Below are positions 55,850 to 64,000 of a stretch of 64,000 bases of DNA, piece after piece (the first letter of the stretch is position 1; every line of letters starts with the position of its first letter). The DNA lies in contig OZ022261.1 of the NCBI GenBank assembly GCA_963978905.1, forward strand, positions 30,191,686-30,255,685, written 5' to 3'. The notes beneath the pieces are model-generated. The model saw only the letters and a program-made list of their open reading frames with translations, searched no databases and was not told the DNA's origin. The DNA comes from Trichostrongylus colubriformis (Eukaryota > Nematoda > Chromadorea > Rhabditida > Trichostrongylidae). Both the position numbers and the translations under genes were made by a program.

Positions 55850-58800
55850 AGCAATAACTTGGGTGACAACCCTCCTGTAAATCAAGAATACAAAGAATAA
55901 AGGCCTTTTATTGACGAAATTGATTTTTGTATTGTACTGTCAGGAAGTGTGATCCTAAAGACTCGAAGCTGAAATTTTCCCAAAAAGAAAATCCTTGAGG
56001 CCTGTGTGTTCTCGCAGTATTCTTGGAAAAACCACAGATTCACATCACAGAAAATTCATCAAGTTCGAAAATTCCTCAGCTCAGCAATGAGAATTGTTTA
56101 GTCAGTGGTAAACAACAACAATGACGTCACACTCAGTTGACCTCCTTTATTCTGGCATTCGCAGATGATCTAAACCTACAGGTGTTTTTTTTTCGAGTGC
56201 AGTAGGCATCACAGAGAGCGCCGTGATTTTTTCTTTTGCGGGCACATTTACAGTTTCCAGACTTTAAAAGCAGGCAGCCATAGAAATTCAAAGCGTGGGA
56301 TTTTATTGATGATTATACGGCTTTGTTAATTGTTCAACAGTTTTGATGGTGGTTTCTCAACATGTTTTAAAATGTTTTCGTTCATGATGTGATTGCTTGG
56401 TTTTTTTTTTCGAACCTTCTGATGGATTACTCAGAGCAAAGCGCTGTCGCCATCAGAAACAGCTGATAAAAGCGGCGTCATTACATATCATCATAAAGCC
56501 GATCAATTTCTGAACAAACTTCGTTCCGTATGAAAATCCAACAGGCTAACTAATTAGCACGAATATTTGAAATTGTATGAAAAATGTTACTCGTTAACAA
56601 TTTCTCGTAAATTCGTACCAGACACACTTCGAGTGTTGATAGCACCCCCGGAAATCGATAACAAGTCGTCCTCCTTATTCAGGATTCTGTCCAATCGTTC
56701 TTTACATTGTCGTATCCAACGTTCTTTCTGAAATCCACAGGTATCATCTCTGTCCTCATGATGAATACAATGTCATATAATATGTAACATAATATAGCAT
56801 TGTATAATCTACCGGCTAAGTCTAAAAAGCTTTAAGCTCATCACATCTGTACAGTTAATATCCTCGAACTACAACGATTCTTTCAAGAAGAGGCTCCTTG
56901 TCGCACACTATGTTGTACATAGCTTTTATCAGCGGTGTGCACCAGTTAGTTCAAACTTCGCGCGCGGCGAGTTCCTTGCTTTTGATCCCGCTGCAACTTG
57001 GCCCAGTTCACTACGGGACCAGCGAAAAACTTGTCGCGCGCGTTGGAGCGGCTCGCGTGGCGCCATGACCTCCAAGTGGACCATACTGACATAAACCCTT
57101 TTAACAGTACTTGCAGTACTCAATGAGCGTATAGCGAATTTGCAAATCGTGCTCATAGTTTGTCCTAGTAGTCGCACTCGCATTCCTCATGCGCCACACT
57201 CAAGGTCTAGCAGGGATTGAGATAACCTTGAGATGGTGGTCTTTAGGGTTGGAAAAGAGAGAGGATGGTATTTGGAAAGAAATTTTCTCGAGGAAACCTG
57301 AACCTGATGACTGTTTCACAGGTTTAAATAGCAACAGCACCAAAATGGAAGTCTGGTGCGCTTCTACAAAGCTCTATCACCCAGGTGTCCCGATGGTCAG
57401 CGAGTGACTTTGTAATTGCCTGCTTAGGTAATTTTGTAGTTCAGAAAAAGTCCAATCGATAACCACGAGACCGACTAGCAATAACCGTCTGAATATGTGT
57501 TTCTGAAGAACGCAAAGCTTTTTTAATACCAACAGCGCCAGGAAGGAAGTTTGGAACACTTCTGTCAAGCTCTATCACCAATTATTACCAGTGGTTCCGA
57601 TGCTCATCGAGTGACTCCGTAATTTGCTGCAGTAGGGTTCTCTATGTTCGAAATCGTTAGTGCTGCACATTATTCACTCAGAACTTTTGCGAAGGTGTTC
57701 GTTAGTCATCCCACAGGATCCAGTCATCCACTGCGTTGATTCAGCATTGCCTATTTGCATTATTGCAAATGATGTGCTTCCACTGACACTGGATGACGTT
57801 GACAATTGGCGTTTTCATCGTGCTCGTGTAACGTCGAAATCTCTGAGGCTCTGGGTAAGCGAGGGAAGGCCACAAGCTACATATACTGGCTATTTCAATG
57901 TTTTTAGATGACTTTCAGGTGATAGCAGGTGGCTTATCCGACTGGTCTTCAGCTGTATATGCTTAACTGAAGGCTTGAAATGTTGATTTTCATGGCCTGA
58001 ATGGGAACCAAGGACCATTAGAACAAATTCGCCACAGTTAACTGAAAACCAACTTTTACATACGTGGCATCCAAATGATCACGCGTTACGCCATTCGATG
58101 TTCTGTGGTGCGTGTCAATCACGGTGTCGTCACCGAAGCGGAGATAGTTTGGTTAGCGGACGTCGATTTCTGCTTTCATGCGTTCCATTCTACTTGACAT
58201 GACGTTTTCGAGAGCAGTGCCGAGTAAAATAAGCGAGATGCCGTCGCCTTGTTGAATTTCTCCCTGCGTGACCAGGACGAGCTTACTGAAGTGGCGCGAA
58301 GCAGCACCGCCAACGGCTTCATTGGGGTGTCGCGCACCCTTACGTCACAATTTCGCATCGCGATGCGTGCGAGCTAGTGGCGCCGCTGCAGTTGGCTCCT
58401 AAAGCGATCACGGCAGTTACATACGGCGCTCCTACCATTACCGCGTTATCGCTTTAGGATGCAGCAACAACGTGGCGACTAGGTCGACGTTGCACACTGC
58501 GGTGCGACATCCTGGAACCCTTGATGCAGGAGTACACACCCGATGCATCACCGCATCGAGACTCTGGGTAACCAGGGTGTGTCCATTCGGTACGTGTGGC
58601 TTCTTTATAGGGTTCACGGTATCCTCACGAGACGCTGGTCTTCACTCGCTACTTTTCTGTAGGCCGATTTTGCTCCTTTGTCATTGTTGATGTACTACTA
58701 AATGGGCAAGGAACTCCTAGAAGGTCATGAACTGGTGATTCACTCGAGGATAATGCAATGCAAAGCATTTACTCACATTCCCTTGGCCTTAAAAGGCAAT

Positions 58801-59793
58801 CTCGTGGGTGTCCGACCAAAAGTCGGGTGCTACCTTGGGACGAAATTTTTGGTTAGGGTGTGGTCTAATGCGATTTGATATGACAGGCGCTCTTTCCGTC
58901 AAATACTATGTGATGGACAACTGCTAAGAAAGTAGAGCACCTCGTTGATCATTGTAGTGAAGTGAAAATGGAAACGGATTGAAATAGTTAGGGGATTTTA
59001 TATAAAATACATAGGTTGACTTGATAGATCTCCGAAACGAAATTGTGGAAGAACTGATGGCATAGGTACATTATTGGCTGAATAAACATACGGCAAAAAC
59101 AGAAAAGGATTTGTATTCCTCTGCATTGTCATCGAGTGCTGTAGTTCTTCATAGCATTACAATGTTAGCCACCACAAGGAAGTGCCGTTAGGTCAAAAAA
59201 TCGCATCACGCTTACGAAACGCGATAATTGCGCGCGCCTTGGCGGCGATGCGATTTGTAATGCAATTGGTTGTGGTGAGCGATCAATAATTTCATCTGCA
59301 AAAGTCACACGCGTTTCACGGTGTGTACCTTCATGTCAAAATTTCGCGCGGAGCCGAGCAGCAAGCGACGAGCGACGTTTGTGTGCGAGTTGACCGCCCT
59401 CCGTGGGAACCACGTGTAATTGCGTTAGAAGGACGGCCGTATCCTTGGCAATTTTTGTTCATTTCGTCGCTATACTGAGCTAGTTTTCAAATTACTTTCA
59501 TCTCAATAGACATAACTTGGTTTGATTTAGTTGAGCTTGAACGTAGTATGATCCTTACTTGCATTCTGTGGCTACATATCATCCTGACTTGCATATCAGC
59601 ATGAGGATATAAGAAAAGAAGATAAGCTTTCGCCTCAGTCTAGAGAGAAGGAGCTCCGAGGAACCGTCTACTGTGCAAGAACGGACTTTCGCACTACGGT
59701 GGAAGTGATCTACACGCCAAGCTCCTCCCACCGAGAACTACCTGTGTAGCCGCCCAAAGCGCACTGCGTCTCAATTCGATACTATACAAAATA
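55850..59793. other. Gene-poor stretch with repeats
   Basis: 57330-57430 and 57525-57630 are diverged direct repeats (AAGCTCTATCACC, CCGATGNTCANCGAGTGACT). 58330-58560 is a MITE of the GTGTACCC family (CACCCTTACGTCACAATTTC at the left, GAGTACACACCCG at the right). Nothing else is firm. Confidence 0.4.
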
Positions 59794-60690
59794 TTAGGTT
59801 GTTCCAAAAGTCTTGTCGTATTTTTTTTCGATCACCACTTTTTATTTTATTTTTTCGTCCAACAAATAACAATTAGGCAACAACGTATTGACCATTGTTA
59901 TCAGCAACCCTCTGCTACTTTATAGGAAAATCGTTGATTCCCTCCTCCCAGAACTCTGGGTTCTGAGTGTCGAGGTAGTCAGCGATCGCCTTCGCAAGCA
60001 AGGCATAATCAAGGAATTTCTCTTGGCTCTGAAGAATTCGAGAGGATGGGTAAGGTGATAGTCAGAAGGGGCATTGTCTGGATAGTATGGCGGGTGGGGC
60101 AGCACATCCAAGCCGAGCTCCTGTAGCTTGGCCTGGGCACTTTTCGCGAAATCGGAGGAAATTGGGGCGGGCGTCGTCATGTAGGAGGGCGACCGCGGAC
60201 CTTTTTCGGCGCTTTTCTCGAACAGCGACGGCGAGCTGCTGGAGCTGGTGGGTGCATACGGTAGCGGTGACTGTCTCGCCTTGTACCAGCACCTCGCGGA
60301 AAAGCATTCCTTCCGCGTCCCAGCACCAGCACAGTCCCAGGCGTGGTTTGTCTTCATGTCAATCTCGCCGTTGCTGAAGCTGATGAACCAGCGGCGCACG
60401 GTCTCCTAGCTCACACATCCCTTGCTCAATGCAGCGCTGATAGAGTGGCAAGCTCCCGTCGTTTTGGTGCCGCAAGACCGCTCATCATAGATGACACCGC
60501 GAGTTGGGTGGGTATCGACAACGGGCATTGTAGCTTTCTCCACGGGATCTGGTGGGTCAATATAAATTTTCCTAGAAAGCTTAGGGAACGTTCTACCATA
60601 TTCCTGAACCGCCTGGACCTCCCTCGAAGTGAAAGAGAGTTACTGATTTTTTTTTTGGAAAAATACGACAAGACTTTTGGAACAACCTAA
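59794..60690 (-). mobile_element. Internally deleted mariner transposon
   Basis: 897 bases with perfect-looking inverted ends TTAGGTTGTTCCAAAAGTCT and flanking TA. Transposase remnants read on the minus strand: a helix-turn-helix piece RRWFISFSNGEI, then after a large deletion GMLFREVLVQGETVTA, REKRRKRSAVALLHDDARPN, and in another frame LGLDVLPHPPYYPDNAPSDY. Both the deletion and the frame changes make it non-autonomous. Ordering and motifs are those of the mariner branch common in nematodes. Confidence 0.88.
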
Positions 60691-60697
60691 TAATATA

Positions 60698-61369
60698 TTA
60701 GGTCAACTAAGTAATTGCGGATTTTTAAATACTGCTTTTTCCCTCAAAACTGCTTTCCACAAAATTTCTTCTGTACATATATATGTAGTACAAGTCCACA
60801 CGCATCTATAGGTATTGTTGTCTTCCATCTCCCGGATAACCCTTTTCGGCAAAATAAACATATCAAAAATCACCTCATTTTCAATTCCAATTTTTTTCTT
60901 TGAGTGGCGTTAGACAGGGAAAGGGAAAGGTGATAATGTGATGGAGAAAGATCAGAACTATGAGGCAGCAACTTTTATCCAATCTCGAGAATTTTTTGAA
61001 AAAAAAAACAATAATTTTTTTACCACTCTTGAAAAAATGGCTCGCCAAAAAATTCTCGAGCTTGGATAAAAATTGCTGCCCCATCCACCTTATAGCCCTG
61101 ATCTTGCTCCATCGGATTATCACCTTCTCCTTTCCCTGTCTAACGCCATTCAAAGAAAAATCTTTTTATAATTTTTGTATCGAAAATGAGGTTGACCGTT
61201 GATATGTTTATTTTGCCGAAAAGGGTTATCCGGGAGATGGAAGACAATAATACCTATAGATGCGTGTGGAATTATACTACATGTGTATGTTCAGAAGAGA
61301 TTGCTGGAACGCAGTTTGGAGGGAAAAAGCAGTATTTAAAAATCCGCAATTACTTAGTTGCCAACCTAA
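60698..61369. mobile_element. Palindromic mariner derivative, copy 2
   Basis: Ends TTAGGTCAACTAAGTAATTG and CAATTACTTAGTTGCCAACC-TAA, 672 bases. The right half encodes PHPPYSPDLAPSDYHL in one frame and the left half its diverged mirror. Closely related to 33634-34316 in the interior but with different terminal bases. Only 7 bases separate it from the neighbouring mariner. Confidence 0.8.
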
Positions 61370-63145
61370 TATTTACGGTATAATACATCGTACGGAGTAT
61401 GACCTTTTTTACTACGTTTGTAAAAAAAAAATCTGGGCAAGCCCAAAATGAACTGAATACAACCGACCCTGCCTATTCAGACGAAAACAAATCGAAAATG
61501 AGCCCAACTCATGAGGAAAATGAATAAAAATAGACGTATATACTGTGATCGCCCTTCTTACGCAATTACAAGCGATTCACACCAAATGCGGTCAACGCGC
61601 GCGCAGATGTCACACGGAGAACGTCGCAATGCGAATCCTGGCATAAGGATACACACCCCGCTCACAAACCACAACACGACTTATTGACTCAAAGGTAATC
61701 AGCTACAGTAAACGTTAGATGTGGCGCACCTTTAGGACTACAGAACTCATCAGCGCCATTATCATGGCCTCACCTAGTGAGCTCCAACTAGTTGGTGAAC
61801 CCCCTAAAAAGTCAATATCAAGGATGCTCTAAAGATTGATAGAACGCTTCAGCGGGCGATTTCACACCGTTCACCGTCAAAGTTTATGCAGTCCGTGTCA
61901 TTCCTCAGAACTCATCATGAACGCGTGCACGATCTCGAGATGACTAGAGTGCCTTTATGTTATAGAGCGACTGATTCTTGGAACTTGACCAATATTTCCA
62001 AGCCTGAGTCCAAGGACACGTTTCGTAGAGTCCGTAAAAGGCTTCTGCTCGAAAAAAAGTTTGAAAGTTATTGCCATGTCGACATGATGCGTTGTTGCAC
62101 GCGGCAGAATCTGCATTCAGGGATGCATACCCTTACGTCACAGTTACGCAACGTGACATGTCGCGTGCGGTGCGATACGTGCCAGCTAGGGGCGCTGCTG
62201 CAGTTAGGTCCTGAAGCCTTGGCAATTATGTACGGCGCTCCAAGTGTTATGGTGTTATCGCTTTAGGGTTCAACAACAACGTAGCCTAGCTCGTACGCTG
62301 CACACTGCGATGCGATGTACTGACTCAGAAGTACCCATCCGATATATGGCTGCATCGAGATTCCGGGGTTTCATTGTCTCCAGGTTTCCAGGGCTTATCG
62401 TTTGCAAGTACTTAATTGTGTCACCACTGATGACACCCCTGCAAGGGCTACGGGAGCGGTTTGGAACCTTGAAAATGACAAAGGCGGATTATAGCAGCGT
62501 TGACCGGGCAACAAGACATCACCGAGTTAGCTGCTTTTTCACCGACGGCGCTGGCTGGGTGGGTGTCATCAGGAGAAAAAATTTGCGTGATCACATTTAG
62601 CGCGCGACGAGATGGTGCCAGATAGGGGCGCCGTACTAATTGAATACTGAAGCGATCACACTTAGAGGAAGGAGCAGAGCACCGTCACGTTTTAGGACTC
62701 ATCCACTACGGCGCGCATAGCTCACACCATCGCGTCGCATGCCGGACGCCGCGACGCGAATTTTCGCTCCTAATGACACACACCCGGCCAGCTCACGCCT
62801 TCATTATTCGATGATGGTGAAACTACAGCTTGTTTCTGCGTGTACAAGAACATACAAAATACTTTACTCCGTTACTTCCTCTCTTCTTGCCTTGTACTAC
62901 TAATACTTGGCGGTTGTCAGCCATGAGCGACGTGACTATTTTTGGGTACCCGTGGATATCTATCCTACAACCCTAAACCAAAACACCATTCACTCCCATG
63001 TACGACCTATCGATCAAATTCTAAAGTGTATGAATATGTACTTTATGCCTTTGTGATAAGGTCCTTTTCACATCAGTGGCATGGTTCAGCATGGAAACTA
63101 TTTGCTCTATGAAAACCCATGAAGAATGTTCCAAGAAACACCAAC
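61370..63145. other. MITE-rich spacer
   Basis: 62120-62345 (CATACCCTTACGTCACAG left end) and 62556-62790 (GGGTGGGTGTCATCAGGAG left, CTAATGACACACACCC right) are members of the GTGTGTACCC superfamily; a solo end lies at 61630-61662. No coding exon. Confidence 0.5.
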
Positions 63146-64000
63146 CTCTTCAATTTGCTTCTGAAGCACTTCGTTTTCATGGCGAAGATGTTCGTACCGC
63201 TTCTGATCGGACTTTGATAGACCACGTATAGTATTGTTACCATTTGGATGTACCTGAGATCACATTCGATCATCATTTACCAACAAGATCATTCAAACGT
63301 ATACATATTCCATGTGTCGAAGGGAGGAGGGGCTGATGCCGTCATTGGTAGAAGAGCGTTGGGGAGCGTCTTCGCCCCTTCACAGGTTGGTAGACGGGGT
63401 GGAAACGCCCTCCAAAGCTCTCGTATCAGCTTGAACCCTCCCCGCCAACGCAGAATGTGCATTTAACGCACCTCATCGGCAGAAGGTGGTACTCGACAGA
63501 TAAATCGCATCTTTGGTACAAACACTAGACCCAGTGATATGTAGGTGCAAAGAAGAACTAAACATACAAAGTATCTTCAAGGGATGCAATATTCTTGAAA
63601 ACTCAATAAAAAATCAACAATATTCGAAGAAAAATTCTAGTTGCTATGATAACGTGCAAGCACATACATAAATTTTCTGTGGAGCGAATCACGCCATCCA
63701 CTAACAATCATCTCCTTTTCCGCGAAAACGCTCTCCCAATATGTAGGATGAACCAAGCTCATTGAAAATCGCCAATGGAAAGTCAATAAAATATTCACAT
63801 ATTTCACTCCTTTTCCCACTGCTGCGGATTTCAGAATTTGACTGCCAATCCAAAGAAACTCAATGTTGGAGTGGGCGAATGAACTAACCGGTCATCGTAC
63901 TTTGCCCTGATTTTCAAGACTGGGTTCACTACCGTTGCTAGCAGGAATAATTTTCGCCGACCGTGATATAGAAATTGGTGCAATGTAGTGCAGCAGTAGA
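63146..64000 (-). CDS. Coiled-coil protein gene, two exons, runs off the right edge
   Basis: Exon at 63901-64000 (open to the window end) encodes PISISRSAKIIPASNGSEPS then LENQGK and ends AAA|gtacga, phase 0. Next exon 63146-63253 (108 bases) follows acceptor atctcag and encodes VHPNGNNTIRGLSKSDQKRY then EHLRHENEVLQKQIEE, ending GAG|gttggt, phase 0. Charged residues with Leu/Ile at heptad spacing (L23, L30, I34 of this exon) indicate the start of a coiled coil. Phases match without a stop. Downstream exons were not found within 62 kb sequence; family not recognised. Confidence 0.6.

Noticed and set aside
1..64000. CRISPR arrays, rRNA, spliced-leader RNA, complete tRNA genes
   Set aside because: No regularly spaced repeats, no rRNA core motifs, no SL sequence and no full cloverleaf were seen.

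Overview
This is eukaryotic nuclear DNA, most likely from a clade V (rhabditid or strongylid, hookworm-like) nematode. The evidence is short exons with TTTCAG-type acceptors in repeat-filled introns, small secreted Tyr/Gly-rich proteins, mariner-family transposons, and a clearly recognisable mir-34 precursor. Species cannot be named from sequence alone. There is no sign of bacterial operons, CRISPR arrays or rRNA. Most long open frames are artefacts of GC-rich palindromic repeats; the real genes are made of short exons and were found by matching splice phase.

Layout. 1-8032: an inverted duplication of the 5' end of a TIKI/TraB-like secreted protein gene. The left copy (minus strand) has two intact exons. 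The right copy (plus strand) has lost its start codon and carries two stops. Between the arms lie miniature transposons. 8033-13200: repeats, no confident gene. 13221-23055: a six-exon NUDT6-like Nudix hydrolase gene (783 coding bases spread over 9.8 kb) whose introns are packed with repeats; its Nudix box has a Glu-to-Lys change. 23139-23400: a candidate terminal exon on the opposite strand. 25472-26306 (minus) and 29174-30457 (plus): two divergent two-exon genes for secreted proteins with the same design: a 56-base first coding exon, a signal peptide, a phase-2 intron, then an Arg-Val-basic-Arg site and YGRP motifs. 30.8-50.5 kb: mostly repeats. These include fold-back elements made from two inverted copies of a mariner 3' end, a CAGGGGGTGCC-terminated element, a cluster of tandem and palindromic units at 44.0-46.1 kb, and a reverse transcriptase fragment. 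50.5-52.5 kb: a GC-rich low-repeat island with mir-34 (51453-51524) and a second miRNA-like hairpin 0.7 kb upstream. 55.8 kb: one well-spliced orphan exon (minus). 59.8-61.4 kb: an internally deleted mariner beside another palindromic mariner derivative. 63146-64000: two phase-compatible exons of a minus-strand coiled-coil gene running off the right edge.

The genes do not form a pathway. The common theme is heavy invasion by non-autonomous DNA transposons, which expand introns and supply most of the inverted repeats. Where a paralogous empty site exists (6896-7137), the insertion and its 5-base target duplication can be read directly.
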